Shown here: piece by piece, positions 17,395 to 27,183 of the stretch
How the letters are laid out: the number at the start of each line of letters is the position of its first letter
How positions within the stretch are numbered: the first letter of the stretch is position 1
Origin: Thermococcus sp. Bubb.Bath
GTDB lineage: Archaea; Methanobacteriota_B; Thermococci; Thermococcales; Thermococcaceae
Assembly (NCBI RefSeq): GCF_012027595.1
Contig: NZ_SNUR01000001.1
Location: 842,308-906,307 of the forward strand
DNA length: 64,000 bases
Reading direction: 5' to 3'
The notes under the pieces: generated by a model
Told to the model about the DNA's origin: nothing
The model's database searches: none
What the model saw: the letters and a program-made list of their open reading frames with translations, nothing else
Program-made: the position numbers and the translations under genes

Positions 17395-17517
17395 CGCCCC
17401 ATGCCTCCCAAGTTTTCATCCCTGCAATTTGCAATTAGATAATACCCATATTTAAACATTAGCCATAAAAGTACAATAAAAAATTGTAATCACACAAATG
17501 ATCCTTAAACGGAATAA

Positions 17518-17528
17518 TAGTATAAATG
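17518..17528 (+). promoter_or_regulatory. Putative TATA box of the mevalonate operon
   Basis: TAGTATAAATG with an upstream purine-rich stretch resembles an archaeal TATA box. It would give a leader of about 70 nt before the mevalonate kinase start at 17618. Confidence 0.4.
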
Positions 17529-17617
17529 TACTTCATGGAAACTACCGCCGGATTCACCAACGATATTTGAGAAAGACTGATAAGCTCGTTTGTATCACCA
17601 TAATGGGGATGTCAAGA

Positions 17618-18631
17618 ATGGATGCCAAGAGCGTTCTCGCTTCAGCACCGGCTAAAATTATCCTCTTTGGAGAGCACAGTGTCGTTTATGGAAAACCGGC
17701 GATAGCGGCCGCTATAGACCTTAGAACCTACGTCAGCGCCGAGTTCAACAACACCGGCGCGATAAAGATAGAGGCCCACGACATAAAAACTCCAGGGCTT
17801 ATCGTCTCCTTCTCAGAGGACAGCATCTACTTCGAGAGCGACTACGGAAAGGCCGCAGAGGTTCTCGGCTACGTCAGGCAGGCGATAGAGCTCGTGAAGG
17901 AAGAAGCCGACACAAACGGGAGGGGAATAACGGTCTCGATAACCTCGCAGATTCCCGTTGGTGCGGGTCTTGGAAGCTCCGCGGCGGTTGCGGTGGCAAC
18001 AATAGGGGCAGTCTCAAGACTCCTCGGCCTAGAACTGAGCAACGAGGAGGTTGGGAAACTCGGCCATAGAGTTGAGCTCCTCGTCCAAGGCGCGTCGAGC
18101 GGCATTGATCCTACCGTTTCAGCGATAGGAGGATTCATCCATTACCAGAAGGGGAAGTTCGAGCACCTTCCATTCATGGAGCTTCCAATCGTAGTCGGCT
18201 ACACCGGTTCGAGCGGTTCCACCAAGGAGCTTGTTGCGATGGTCAGGAAAAACTACGAGGAGATGCCGGGAATCTTCGAACCCGTCCTCAACTCGATGGG
18301 CAGGCTCGTTGAGAAGGCCAAGGAGGTCATCACCTCCGACCTCGACAGGGAGCTGAAGTTCCAGACCCTCGGAAAGCTCATGAACATAAACCACGGACTC
18401 CTGGATGCTCTTGGCGTATCGACCAAGAAGCTCAGCGAGCTGGTCTACGCCGCGAGGGTAGCGGGGGCCCTGGGAGCAAAGATCACTGGCGCCGGCGGCG
18501 GAGGCTGCATGTACGCCCTCGCGCCGGGGAAGCAGAGCGAGGTGGCAACGGCCATAACAATAGCTGGAGGGACCCCGATGATAACGAGGATAAGCCGTGA
18601 GGGCATTAGGATTGAGGAGGTGGAAGAGTGA
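17618..18631 (+). CDS. mvk: Mevalonate kinase
   Basis: 337 residues from the ATG at 17618, seven bases after GGGGAT. ATGs at 17603 and 17609 are alternatives; the chosen length agrees with archaeal mevalonate kinases. GHMP-kinase motifs: [21 protein letters not shown] at the N-terminus, the ATP-binding [13 protein letters not shown] (about 107-119), and C-terminal [14 protein letters not shown]. It phosphorylates mevalonate in the archaeal isoprenoid route feeding ether lipids. The stop overlaps the GTG of isopentenyl phosphate kinase (GTGA), so both are made together. Confidence 0.95.
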   Translation: MDAKSVLASAPAKIILFGEHSVVYGKPAIAAAIDLRTYVSAEFNNTGAIKIEAHDIKTPGLIVSFSEDSIYFESDYGKAAEVLGYVRQAIELVKEEADTNGRGITVSITSQIPVGAGLGSSAAVAVATIGAVSRLLGLELSNEEVGKLGHRVELLVQGASSGIDPTVSAIGGFIHYQKGKFEHLPFMELPIVVGYTGSSGSTKELVAMVRKNYEEMPGIFEPVLNSMGRLVEKAKEVITSDLDRELKFQTLGKLMNINHGLLDALGVSTKKLSELVYAARVAGALGAKITGAGGGGCMYALAPGKQSEVATAITIAGGTPMITRISREGIRIEEVEE

Positions 18632-19416
18632 TACTCATAAAGATAGGTGGGAGCGTCTTCAGCGACAAGAGGGGGGAACCGGAGAACTTCGACTCCCCAA
18701 CCGTGGGGAGGATAGTGAGGGAGATGGCGGAGTTCTATCCTGGCGAGGAATTCATCTTGGTTCACGGTGGAGGCAGCTTTGGACATCGCCATGCCGGTCA
18801 ATATGCAATCCGAGAGGGGTTATCCGGAAACGCAGAGAGGGATGGAAGGAAAAAGATTGGCTTCTCTTTCACCCACCAGTCAATGCTCCGGGCCAACGCG
18901 GCTTTTATCGACATGTTTCTCTCCCAAGATCTGCCCGCGTTTTCAGTCTCAACTTCCTCCGTCTTCGTAACCGAGAAAGGGGAGGTGGTCTACGCCGACA
19001 TGGAAATTCTAAGAAGGCTTTTGGATTTGGAGTTCATACCAGTCCTCTTTGGGGACGTCTCAGTTGATGTTGCCCAGGGGATAGACATCCTGTCCGGCGA
19101 CCAGATAATGGCCTACCTTACCAAGATGCTGAGGCCGAAGAAGGCGATATTTCTCATGGACGTGGATGGCATCTACGACGGAGAACCCGGCGAAGGAACT
19201 CTTATCCATGAGCTCACCCGCGATGAAGTTCCCGCACTTCTGGAGAGACTTCACTGCACCGCCGCTGGGACGGATGTTACCGGGGGAATATGCAACAAGC
19301 TGAAGAAGGCCTATGAGATGGCCAACTACACTGAAGTCTGGTTCGTAAACGGGAGAGTCCCCGGAAGGCTGGCCGGAGCTATTATGGGGAACGGCTTTGG
19401 GACGAGGTTGAGGTGA
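18628..19416 (+). CDS. ipk: Isopentenyl phosphate kinase
   Basis: 262 residues from a GTG overlapping the mvk stop. Amino-acid kinase fold: [14 protein letters not shown] at the N-terminus, [10 protein letters not shown], then the RHAG histidine typical of IPK (binding isopentenyl phosphate), FGDVSVD and [10 protein letters not shown]. It converts isopentenyl phosphate to IPP, the last step of the archaeal mevalonate pathway. Its coupling to mevalonate kinase supports this. It overlaps or touches the CinA-like gene that follows. Confidence 0.93.
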   Translation: MILIKIGGSVFSDKRGEPENFDSPTVGRIVREMAEFYPGEEFILVHGGGSFGHRHAGQYAIREGLSGNAERDGRKKIGFSFTHQSMLRANAAFIDMFLSQDLPAFSVSTSSVFVTEKGEVVYADMEILRRLLDLEFIPVLFGDVSVDVAQGIDILSGDQIMAYLTKMLRPKKAIFLMDVDGIYDGEPGEGTLIHELTRDEVPALLERLHCTAAGTDVTGGICNKLKKAYEMANYTEVWFVNGRVPGRLAGAIMGNGFGTRLR

Positions 19417-19421
19417 TGGAG

Positions 19422-20177
19422 ATGTTCGCCGAGATTTTGACCATTGGCGATGAGATTTTAACTGGACACACCGTCGACAGCAACTCAGCTTTCATTGCCT
19501 CGAGGCTAACCGAAAGGGGTTACTGGGTGAGGAGGATAACCACCGTTGGGGACGACGTCGAGGAGATAAAGACCGCTGTTAGAGAGATACTCGCAAGGAA
19601 GCCTGAGGTTCTCGTCATCAGCGGTGGCCTTGGGCCAACTCATGACGACGTTACAATGTTAGCAGTTGCGGAAGCCCTTAACAGAAAGTTAATCCTGTGC
19701 GAGGGGTGCCTTGAGAAACTCAAGGCCTTCTACGAGAGGCTCCACCGCGAGGGTTACATAGACGACCCGAACCTCAACGAGGGGCGGAAGAAGATGGCCT
19801 ACCTCCCAGAGGGAGCGGAGCCTTTGGAGAACACTGAGGGGGCTGCACCAGGGGCCTTCATCGAGCATGAGGGTGTTAAGGTATTCGTCCTTCCAGGAAT
19901 GCCAAGGGAGATGAGGGCAATGCTCGAAAACGAGGTTCTTCCGAGGCTCGGAAGGAGAAAGTTCGTCCAGAGGAAGTTTTTAGCCGAGATAACCGACGAG
20001 AGCAAACTGGCCCCGATCCTTCAGGAAGCTTTGGAGAGATTTAATGTCAGAATCCATTCCTCTCCAAAGGGCTTTGGGAAATACATAGGCTTGATAATCT
20101 TTGCGGAGAGGGAGAAGGAAGTTGAAAGGACCGCAGCTTTTCTCCGGGAGCGCGGGATAGGCCTTGAGGAGGCGTGA
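19422..20177 (+). CDS. CinA-like/MoaB-type molybdopterin-binding domain protein
   Basis: 251 residues from ATG 19422, four bases after GAGGTGAT; ATG 19416 is nearly as good. The CinA N-terminal signature is clear: EILTIGDEILTGHTVDSNS, VGDDVEEI, VISGGLGPTHDDVT and a PGMPREMRAM loop. The C-terminal amidohydrolase half of bacterial CinA is absent, and the about 80-residue C-terminal part is specific to the archaeal form. It may act on damaged pyridine nucleotide or ADP-ribose-type compounds as other CinA proteins do. It is the third gene of the mvk-ipk operon. Confidence 0.82.
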   Translation: MFAEILTIGDEILTGHTVDSNSAFIASRLTERGYWVRRITTVGDDVEEIKTAVREILARKPEVLVISGGLGPTHDDVTMLAVAEALNRKLILCEGCLEKLKAFYERLHREGYIDDPNLNEGRKKMAYLPEGAEPLENTEGAAPGAFIEHEGVKVFVLPGMPREMRAMLENEVLPRLGRRKFVQRKFLAEITDESKLAPILQEALERFNVRIHSSPKGFGKYIGLIIFAEREKEVERTAAFLRERGIGLEEA

Positions 20178-20181
20178 GGAT

Positions 20182-20953
20182 TCACCTTATTTCAATCTCC
20201 CCTTTCCTCATGCGGAAGGTGTGCCTTCCCTCCAGAGGTTCGAAGTCTCCAAGAGGGGACTTCCTCACGAACATGGTCTCTGAGGACTTTCCGGACTCCG
20301 AGTGGAACTCAAGGACGTACTGGCTGTAAAGGGATATCCATGAGGTGAACTTCTCAGAAACCCTATCCCTGTTGAGCAGGAAGAAGTTAACCGGCCGCTT
20401 CCTCTTCTCTTCCACCCTGGCCTTTTCCTTGAGGGCCATAAAGTGCTGGTAGAGACGTACGGTTTTTTCCTCCCCCAGCACCAGAGCTAGGCCATCCAGT
20501 GTTACGTCCAGTCCCAGCGGCCGTCTCTCCCCAATTTTCTCCTTCAGAATCTTTGGAGTAGAGGGAGATATACTTGGGGACGAAGGTCTGGGCGTCAATA
20601 CTCTTATCCACGAGGACAAAGTCCTCCCCATAATCTACCCCATGAATGGAAGCGAAGATGTCTATAATGGCGAGATTCCTGTTTCCACCCTCAATAATGA
20701 TGTCAAGTCCTATGGGTTTTAACTCGATGTTAAGGGCAGAGAAGGGAAACACCGTGTTCATTATGACGCCGAAATCCCCCAACTTGATCCGCTCCCTAAG
20801 AACGGCAAATGGGAGGAGCCACCCCATTGAATAGGTACTGTAAACCACGAGAACATTGCTGTCCGGTAGGAGTCCCCCTCCTAGTATCTCATCCAGTTTG
20901 GGGAACCCGGTACTCAAAGTTTTATCGTCAAAGGCCAGCCCCTCTCTTTCCAT
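20182..20953 (-). pseudogene. Frameshifted KaiC/RecA-like protein
   Basis: Two overlapping minus-strand frames together give one protein of about 255 residues. The first (from ATG 20953, GGTGA ribosome site) starts with GFPKLDEILGGGLLPDSNVL, a RecA/KaiC-like beginning, but the Walker A loop is degenerate (YSTYSMGW in place of GxxGxGKT). It runs into nonsense after ISLYSKD. The second resumes with ILKEKIGERRPLGLDVTLDG and continues to the stop at 20182. Removing one base from the TTT run at 20552-20554 (AAA on the coding strand) joins them as ISLYSKILKEKIG. It is either a genuine recent frameshift or a sequencing error. It is convergent with the mvk operon. Confidence 0.8.
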
Positions 20954-21093
20954 GCTTTCACCGTAGCATTTTTTGACCGTCTTCTATTTAAGGGTTACCA
21001 GTTGCATTGGGAGATAGAGGAAAAAGTTTTATACGATGCCGCTTAGAGACAGTGGGGAAACTCCACATGTGATAAAACTAAGGGGTGGAAGAC

Positions 21094-21378
21094 ATGGTGA
21101 AGATTCTTGCATCAAAGCTCAGGGACGTTGAACTTATTACCGACACCGGTGTGAGGCTCGGGTGGGTCTACGACCTCAGCTTCGATGAAGAAACCGGAGA
21201 TCTCTTAGTTATAGTGGCTGAACCTGACGAAGACCTTGACACGAGCGAGTTCGTAACCGACCACGAAGGGCTTCTTCTGATACCGGTAAGTGCCGTCAGG
21301 AGCATAGGCGAGGTAATTATTATCGACTCCAACAAGCTGGCGGTCAAGTCAAAGCTCCGCGGTATAAGGCACCACTGA
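21094..21378 (+). CDS. PRC-barrel domain protein
   Basis: 94 residues from ATG 21094, five bases after GGGGTGG. A single PRC-barrel: VKILASKLRDVELITDTGVRLGWVYDLSFD, a short acidic turn, then VTDHEGLLLIPVSAVRSIGEVIII. Such proteins are thought to bind RNA or protein partners. A TATA-like AGTTTTATACG lies about 65 bp upstream, and the leader contains a small hairpin (GTGGGG-AAA-CTCCAC, 21052-21066). It is convergent with the metallophosphoesterase gene, 13 bp away. Confidence 0.88.
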   Translation: MVKILASKLRDVELITDTGVRLGWVYDLSFDEETGDLLVIVAEPDEDLDTSEFVTDHEGLLLIPVSAVRSIGEVIIIDSNKLAVKSKLRGIRHH

Positions 21379-21391
21379 CACGTCTAATACT

Positions 21392-22099
21392 TCAGTATCC
21401 CTCGAACAGCCTCTGGGCCAGGAAGCGGGGAAGTCCCGCCTCGACTATCTTCTCCGCCGCTTCTTCCACATCGTATTCTACCCTGTGGAACTTCACGTTG
21501 TTTGGTGGCTCTTTCTCCGTGTCTATGAAAGCGTAGGCCGCCCTCCAGTCCCCGTCCCTCGGCTGGCCCACGCCGCCGGGATTGATGATGCGCCGTTCTC
21601 TTACCAGCTTGAGCATCGGAATGTGGGTGTGGCCGACCAGGAGGTCGTCCTGCCATACGTAGCTCAGAACGGCTTTGAACTCACTCTCCGGGAGCCAGGG
21701 AAAGAGGTATTCATCCAGCGGGGCCCTTGGGGAGCCGTGAATGAGGAGGTAGCTCCTCCCGGTGTCGTCAGTGAAGAGTTGCCTAATCGGGAGCCGCCTC
21801 AGGAACTCAAGGTTCTCAATGCTCATGACCATCTGGTGCCATCTGACGGCTTCCCGTGCATATGGGTTGAAACCCCACTCTGCACCGAAGGCTACCGCGT
21901 TGTCGTGGTTGCCGCGGACGCAGAGAAACTCCCGTTTCTTCATCTGATCCCTCACGAACTCAACGACCTCATTTGGGGAGGCACCGTAGCCGACCAGGTC
22001 TCCCATGCAGAGTACCACGTCGGCGTTTTTCACCTCTCTCCAGACTGCTTGGAGGGCCTCCAGGTTGGAGTGGATATCGCTTATTAGGGCTATGAGCAT
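21392..22099 (-). CDS. Metallophosphoesterase (YfcE/MJ0936-like)
   Basis: 235 residues from ATG 22099, four bases after GGGTGG. Calcineurin-like phosphoesterase motifs in order: DIHSN, GDLVGYG, GNHDN, then IHGSPR and GHTHIP. These supply the two-metal site. It probably hydrolyses phosphodiesters or phosphomonoesters in the cytoplasm; the natural substrate is unknown. Single gene. Confidence 0.88.
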   Translation of the reverse strand: MLIALISDIHSNLEALQAVWREVKNADVVLCMGDLVGYGASPNEVVEFVRDQMKKREFLCVRGNHDNAVAFGAEWGFNPYAREAVRWHQMVMSIENLEFLRRLPIRQLFTDDTGRSYLLIHGSPRAPLDEYLFPWLPESEFKAVLSYVWQDDLLVGHTHIPMLKLVRERRIINPGGVGQPRDGDWRAAYAFIDTEKEPPNNVKFHRVEYDVEEAAEKIVEAGLPRFLAQRLFEGY

Positions 22100-22141
22100 G
22101 GGACCACCCAAGGATAAATAGGAGGAAGGCCTTAAATCACT

Positions 22142-22735
22142 TCAGGAACTTCCTCTCAACAGGCCGAGGCCAAAGAGCGTGAGGCCAGAAACCATCAGGA
22201 CAAACCCGGAGTAGAGCTGGTAATCGGGAGAACCACTCCCCTCGCACTCCTTCTTGAGCTCATCGAAGTGCTCGGAGCAATATTCAAAGTCGAGATACTC
22301 TCGTGGATCACCGTAAACCGTCAGAGAATTTACTTCAAGGCCCTTCCTGAAGACAAGCCGCTGGAGATTCGCAGATTTCTTTTCCCTTTCCTCCCCCCGG
22401 ATTTCAAGGGTTCCGTTGTGGTAAATGATGGTCAGGTTCCTCAGTGAACCGGTTTCGATAACCAGCGTGCCGTTTTTGATGTTAAAGGAAGCCCCAGTGG
22501 AGGAGTTTAGAACAACGGCAAACTTTGAGATGTCCAGGGAGTAATCGGAGGTGAAAACAAAACCCCCTCCTGAGGAGGCAAGCTCCGGAGTGCTGTTCAA
22601 GTTCGCGTCAAAGACTATCGACGAGGGAAGCATGCAGGCAAGGCCGCCACAGCTTGCTGGACTGTACGTCGCCGTTAGGACTGAACCCAAGAATAATAAC
22701 AGAAACCCAAGGATGTAAACCATCCTCACATTCAT
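22142..22735 (-). CDS. Membrane-anchored protein of unknown function
   Basis: 197 residues. An N-terminal hydrophobic segment (VYILGFLLLFLGSVL) may be a signal peptide. Then comes an extracytoplasmic region with four Cys (SCGGLAC near residue 30; EYC and KKEC near 155-168), many N-x-S/T sequons and beta-rich sequence, and a C-terminal membrane helix (YSGFVLMVSGLTLFGLGLL). No family was recognised. The ATG at 22735 has GTGAT five bases upstream. It is probably an archaeal surface protein. Confidence 0.65.
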   Translation of the reverse strand: MNVRMVYILGFLLLFLGSVLTATYSPASCGGLACMLPSSIVFDANLNSTPELASSGGGFVFTSDYSLDISKFAVVLNSSTGASFNIKNGTLVIETGSLRNLTIIYHNGTLEIRGEEREKKSANLQRLVFRKGLEVNSLTVYGDPREYLDFEYCSEHFDELKKECEGSGSPDYQLYSGFVLMVSGLTLFGLGLLRGSS

Positions 22736-22809
22736 AGTGCATCACAAACATTACGCCAGACGAAAATAAAAACCTTTGGGCAAAACATCCAGAAAAGAGA
22801 AAAGGAGAC

Positions 22810-24207
22810 TCACTCCTTCTTCTGCTTCTTCTTCCAGTTGCTCCACTTGTAGAGGGCAGCGAGGGACTTAACGGCCCTCTCCGGCTCTGGATAGGCCGGG
22901 ATCCCTTCCTCGTTGAGCATATCAATGGCTTCCTTGCTTTCAATGCCGCCGACAATAGCGACGACGAGCGGCTTCTTCCTTCCGCTCTCGTTGTACTCGC
23001 GGATGACTATCTTGGCGAGATCCCTCGGGTCGAGGACAGCGGTCTGGCAGTAGAGAACGGCAACGCTGTGGATGTTCGGGTTGCTCAAAGCTTCCCTGAC
23101 CGCTCCCTCGTAGCTCTCGGCACCGGCCATACCAGTAAGGTCAACAGGGTTCTTGTAGCTTCCGAAGGGCGGCATGTAGTTGGAGAAGACCTTAAGGACG
23201 TTGAGGTTGTCGTAGAGATCCAGCCCGACTTCCTCGGCGGCGTCGGTTGCCATGACTCCTATCCCACCGCCGTTGGTGAGGATAACGAAGTTCTCACCTT
23301 GGGGCTCCGGGAGGTTGCTGAGAGTTCTCGCCCAGTCGAAGGCCTCACCGATGGTTAAAGCGCGGAGGACGCCGCTCTGCTTGAACGCTGCCTCGTATAT
23401 CTTGTCAGCTCCTGCGAGTGAGCCGGTGTGAGAAGCGGCGGCCTTGGCACCGCGCTCGCTCCTTCCGGCCTTTATGATGATGATCGGCTTCTCCTTGCTG
23501 ACCTTCTTTGCCGTCTCCATGAACTTCCTTCCGTCCTTGACGCCCTCCATGTAGATGAGAATTGCACCGGTGTTCTCGTCCTCCTCGAAGTACTCAAGCA
23601 AGTCTGCGTCGTCGATGTCGCTCTTGTTCCCTATGCTGACGACGGCTGAGAGGCCGACCTTCTCAAGGATGGTCCATCCCATGAGGGCTATACCGAGGGC
23701 TCCGCTCTGGCTGATGAGAGCGAGCTTGCCCGGCATGACGTCGGTCGGGCCGAAGGTGGCGTTGAGCTTGTCCGGAGTGTAGACGACGCCGAAGATGTTC
23801 GGGCCGAGGATTCTCATGCCGTACTTGTGGGCGGTCTCGACGAGCTGCTCTTCAACCTTCTTGCCCTCCGGGCCGAGTTCACCGAAGCCCGAAGTGATTA
23901 TTGGGAGAACCTTGACGCCCTTCTTTCCGCAGTCTTCAACGACCCCCGGAACGAACTTGGCAGGGACGACGATGACGGCCATGTCAACCTCGTCCGGAAC
24001 ATCGAGAATGCTCTTGTAAGACTTGAACTTCCGCCCGTTTATCTCGATCTCAACGCCCTTAACGTTGACGGCGTAGATTTTCCCCTCGTAGCCGTACTCC
24101 ACGAGGTTCTTCATAACAGCGTAGCCTATCTTGCCCGGTTTTTCTGAAGCGCCGATGACGGCGATGCTCTTCGGTCTAAACAGGGCAACTATGTTCTGGT
24201 CAACCAT
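22810..24207 (-). CDS. acdA: ADP-forming acetyl-CoA synthetase, alpha subunit
   Basis: 465 residues from ATG 24207, four bases after GAGGTGAT. The CoA-binding Rossmann part begins SIAVIGASEKPGKIGYAVMKNL, and the succinyl-CoA-synthetase-like part contains SQSGALG and SIGNKSD. The phosphorylated histidine is in AASHTGSLAGA. It converts acetyl-CoA, ADP and phosphate into acetate, CoA and ATP, the main substrate-level ATP step of peptide and sugar fermentation in Thermococcales. The beta subunit is not in the window, in line with separate loci for the two subunits. Confidence 0.93.
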   Translation of the reverse strand: MVDQNIVALFRPKSIAVIGASEKPGKIGYAVMKNLVEYGYEGKIYAVNVKGVEIEINGRKFKSYKSILDVPDEVDMAVIVVPAKFVPGVVEDCGKKGVKVLPIITSGFGELGPEGKKVEEQLVETAHKYGMRILGPNIFGVVYTPDKLNATFGPTDVMPGKLALISQSGALGIALMGWTILEKVGLSAVVSIGNKSDIDDADLLEYFEEDENTGAILIYMEGVKDGRKFMETAKKVSKEKPIIIIKAGRSERGAKAAASHTGSLAGADKIYEAAFKQSGVLRALTIGEAFDWARTLSNLPEPQGENFVILTNGGGIGVMATDAAEEVGLDLYDNLNVLKVFSNYMPPFGSYKNPVDLTGMAGAESYEGAVREALSNPNIHSVAVLYCQTAVLDPRDLAKIVIREYNESGRKKPLVVAIVGGIESKEAIDMLNEEGIPAYPEPERAVKSLAALYKWSNWKKKQKKE

Positions 24208-24354
24208 CTTTATCACCTCAGATGACATTTACGGGTTTACATCTGTAAAAGCGGTTAAAACCTTTCCCTTCTCATTTTGACGATGACAGAATCGACAGCC
24301 GTTAAAGGCAAAAAATGATTTAAACCAAAGGGGAGTATAAATTAGGGTGGTCTA

Positions 24355-24816
24355 ATGGGAATAATCGAGAGGCCCAAAAAAGAACTGACTCCCCTCCAGA
24401 CCGTGGCCCTGAAGTGGATGTCTTTCGCGTTTGACCTTGTTGTAATAGTACTCGCGCTCATTACAATGGCCTACGTCGCGTACATGCTCTACGACCTCGC
24501 CGCCATGATGTTCCACGGCCTCGAGGTGGAGGAAGCGCTTCACCAGTTCCTCCTCGTCATAATCCTCCTTGAGCTCTTTGAGCTGCTCTCCCTCTACATA
24601 AAGGAGCACCACGTAAGTATGCGCCGCGTGGCCGAGCTCGGTGTCGTAGCAATAGTTCGGAAATTGGTTATAACCGCAGACTACAATGCACTGGGCTGGC
24701 AGACCCTACTGGGCATGTCCGTCTTAATATTCGTCCTCGGCTGGATATACGTCCAAGAGAGAAAGAGAATCTCAGAGGAGGAGAAGTTCATGGTCGAGCA
24801 CGGGATAGGCCGATGA
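24355..24816 (+). CDS. PsiE-family membrane protein
   Basis: 153 residues with four hydrophobic segments (about residues 24-46, 64-84, 96-110 and 120-133). The family-typical stretches LFELLSLYIKEHHVSMRRVAELGVVAI and RKLVI are visible. PsiE proteins are linked to phosphate starvation in bacteria; the function is unknown. A TATA-like ATTTAAACC lies about 35 bp upstream and GGGTGGTC just before the ATG. Confidence 0.82.
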   Translation: MGIIERPKKELTPLQTVALKWMSFAFDLVVIVLALITMAYVAYMLYDLAAMMFHGLEVEEALHQFLLVIILLELFELLSLYIKEHHVSMRRVAELGVVAIVRKLVITADYNALGWQTLLGMSVLIFVLGWIYVQERKRISEEEKFMVEHGIGR

Positions 24817-24910
24817 TGACCATTCCCCTCCCCGAACGATGAGGAGCAATCCGGTAGGCTGAGGCAAAGGCTAAATATTCCCTCGCCACATTTTCTTTAG
24901 GTGGTGGACA

Positions 24911-25930
24911 ATGGGAGTACAGATAGGTGAGCTCGTACCGCGGAAGGAGATAGAAATCGAGAACCTCTATGGAAAAAAAGTTGCGATAGACGCTTTTAAC
25001 GCCATGTACCAGTTCCTCTCGACGATTAGGCAACGTGATGGCACACCCCTTATGGACTCGCAGGGGAGGATAACCTCCCATCTGAGCGGCTTCTTCTACA
25101 GGACCATAAACCTCATGGAGGCAGGCGTAAAACCCACTTACGTCTTCGACGGCAAGCCGCCGGAGTTTAAGGGGAGGGAACTTCAGCGCAGGAGGGAGGT
25201 TAGAAACGAGGCAGAAGAGAAGTGGTACGAGGCCCTTGAAAAAGGGAATCTTGAGGAGGCCAAGAAGTACGCTATGAGGGCAACAAGGGTGAATGAAGGA
25301 CTAATCGGAGACGCCAAGAAACTGCTGGAGCTCATGGGAATCCCCGTTGTGCAGGCCCCGAGCGAGGGCGAGGCCCAGGCGGCGTACATGGCGGCTAGAA
25401 AGAAGGCCTACGCCTCCGCCAGCCAAGACTACGATTCCCTTCTCTTCGGCGCGCCCAAGCTCGTGAGGAACCTCACTATAACGGGAAGGAGGAAGCTCCC
25501 TGGAAAGAACGTCTACGTCGAGGTCAGGCCAGAGCTGGTCGTTCTGGAGGAAGTGCTCAAAGAGCTGGGCATAGACAGGGAGAAGCTCATAGAGCTGGCG
25601 ATTCTGGTTGGAACCGACTACAACCCGGGCGGGATAAAGGGAATCGGGCCGAAGAAGGCCCTGACAATAGTAAAACGTTCCAAAGATCCTCTCGCTAAGT
25701 ACCAGAAAGAGAGCGAGGTCGATCTCTACGCCATAAAGGAGTTTTTCCTCAACCCGCCCGTAACGGACGACTACGAGCTTAGATGGAGCGAACCTGACGA
25801 GGAGGGAATTCTAAGGTTCCTCTGCGATGAGCACGACTTCAGCGAGGAAAGGGTAAAGAACGGACTGGAAAGGCTCAAAAAGGCGGTAAAAGCGGGAAAA
25901 CAGAGGACTCTGGAGAGCTGGTTTGGGTGA
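24911..25930 (+). CDS. fen: Flap endonuclease 1
   Basis: 339 residues, close to the usual 340. XPG-N domain: [24 protein letters not shown] (metal Asp) and [15 protein letters not shown] domain: [23 protein letters not shown] and [13 protein letters not shown], supplying the remaining acidic ligands and the helix-hairpin-helix. The C-terminus QRTLESWFG is a PCNA-interacting (PIP) box. It removes 5' flaps during Okazaki-fragment maturation and repair. GGTGG precedes the ATG. It is convergent with TFB, 10 bp apart. Confidence 0.97.
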   Translation: MGVQIGELVPRKEIEIENLYGKKVAIDAFNAMYQFLSTIRQRDGTPLMDSQGRITSHLSGFFYRTINLMEAGVKPTYVFDGKPPEFKGRELQRRREVRNEAEEKWYEALEKGNLEEAKKYAMRATRVNEGLIGDAKKLLELMGIPVVQAPSEGEAQAAYMAARKKAYASASQDYDSLLFGAPKLVRNLTITGRRKLPGKNVYVEVRPELVVLEEVLKELGIDREKLIELAILVGTDYNPGGIKGIGPKKALTIVKRSKDPLAKYQKESEVDLYAIKEFFLNPPVTDDYELRWSEPDEEGILRFLCDEHDFSEERVKNGLERLKKAVKAGKQRTLESWFG

Positions 25931-25940
25931 GTGGCTAATC

Positions 25941-26843
25941 TCAGGTCATCGGAACCTTGAGGTTGAGCTTGTCCACGAGCTCTTTGTAGCGGTTCCTGAC
26001 CGTGACCTCGGTGACGCGGGCCACTTCGGCCACCTCGCGCTGGGTTCTCTTTTCTCCTTCCATAAGCCCAGCTATGTAGAGCGCCGCCGCAACGAGGCCG
26101 GCCGGGCTCTTTCCACTCGTGAGGCCTCTGTTGTACGCCTCCTCAAGAAGCTCCGTAGCCTTTCTCCTCACTTTCTCGCTCAGCCCCAGCTCGTCGGCAA
26201 ACTTGTTCACGTAGTCGGTGGGCTTAACGAAGAGCTTCTTGGGGGTTAAGTTGAGGTGCCGCGCTATGAAGCGGAAGCTTCTTCCTATCTCCTTCTTGTC
26301 GACGCGGGAGACATCGGCTATCTCGTCGAGCGTTCTGGGGATTTTGAGGAGCCTGCAGGCGGCGTAGACGCATGCCGCAATAACACTCTCAATTGAGCGA
26401 CCCCTTATCAGGCCCTTCTTCACCGCCTCACGGTATAATCTGGCTGCCTCTTCCTCAACATGTCTGGGAAGGTGAAGGTTGCTCGCAAGCCTGTCAAGCT
26501 CGCTGAGGGCAAAGGCGAGGTTACGCTCCGCGGCGTCGCTCACCCTGAGACGGGACTGCCACTTCCTCAGACGGTACATCTTCTCCCTCATGAGACCGGT
26601 GAGGGAACGGTCGATTCCGATATCAGTAGAAAGACCCTTGTCGTGGAGGAGGATGCTCTCGGGGGCACCAACACGGGCCCTCTTTTCCCTCTGTCCCGCG
26701 TCAAAGGCCCTCCACTCAGGGCCTTCATCAATAACGTTCTCCTCAAGAACATAACCACATTTTGCACAGACAATTTCGCCCCTGCTGGGGTCGTAGATGA
26801 ACTCAGTAGAGCCGCAGACAGGGCATACCCTTCGCTTATCCAC
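25941..26843 (-). CDS. tfb: Transcription initiation factor IIB
   Basis: 300 residues from a GTG. The N-terminal zinc ribbon is CPVCGSTEFIYD...CAKCGYVL, the B-finger region follows (ENVIDEGPEWRAF), and two cyclin-like repeats end with AEVARVTEVTVRNRYKELVDKL, the DNA-recognition helix that reads the BRE. It recruits RNA polymerase to TATA/TBP. A TATA box GTTTATAAAGG lies at about 26879-26887 on the minus strand, inside the end of the upstream gene. Confidence 0.97.
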   Translation of the reverse strand: MDKRRVCPVCGSTEFIYDPSRGEIVCAKCGYVLEENVIDEGPEWRAFDAGQREKRARVGAPESILLHDKGLSTDIGIDRSLTGLMREKMYRLRKWQSRLRVSDAAERNLAFALSELDRLASNLHLPRHVEEEAARLYREAVKKGLIRGRSIESVIAACVYAACRLLKIPRTLDEIADVSRVDKKEIGRSFRFIARHLNLTPKKLFVKPTDYVNKFADELGLSEKVRRKATELLEEAYNRGLTSGKSPAGLVAAALYIAGLMEGEKRTQREVAEVARVTEVTVRNRYKELVDKLNLKVPMT

Positions 26844-26880
26844 TCCAACACCCCCACGGCCCGCCCTATCTGGGTGGCCT

Positions 26881-27168
26881 TTATAAACCTTCCTTTCCGG
26901 GCCCCTTCGGACCCCGGACGTATCGCAGGAGCCAGACTAAATCCTCCTTTCGGAAGGTTATTCTCTCCAGGACCCTCACGTCCTCATCCTCAAGGACGTT
27001 GGCGTATATCCAGAGGAACACGGGGTCGCTCTCGCTCCCCACGTGCAGGTTGCGGTAGAGGAGGTCAACGGTCCCGTCGCGATTGTTCTTAACCGAGACC
27101 GCCTTCCAGCTCTCCAGGCTTACCTCCCCTTTCTCGTCGAGGAGCTCTACGACGCGCCTGACTTCCAT
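26881..27168 (-). CDS. Conserved small protein downstream of PDCD5
   Basis: 95 residues from ATG 27168, eight bases after GGGTGG; a GTG at 27180 overlaps that site. Mixed alpha/beta sequence: MEVRRVVELLDEKGEVSLESWKAVSV, a strand-rich middle, then LERITFRKEDLVWLLRYVRG. No family was recognised. It lies 15 bp after the PDCD5 stop and is presumably in the same transcript. An archaeal-specific regulator or RNA-binding protein is possible. Confidence 0.65.
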   Translation of the reverse strand: MEVRRVVELLDEKGEVSLESWKAVSVKNNRDGTVDLLYRNLHVGSESDPVFLWIYANVLEDEDVRVLERITFRKEDLVWLLRYVRGPKGPGKEGL

Positions 27169-27183
27169 GTGGTCATCCACCCA

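Noticed and set aside
17587..17602. Half of a TATCAC-N5-GTGATA sugar-regulator site before mvk
   Set aside because: Only TATCAC is present; the partner half GTGATA is missing.
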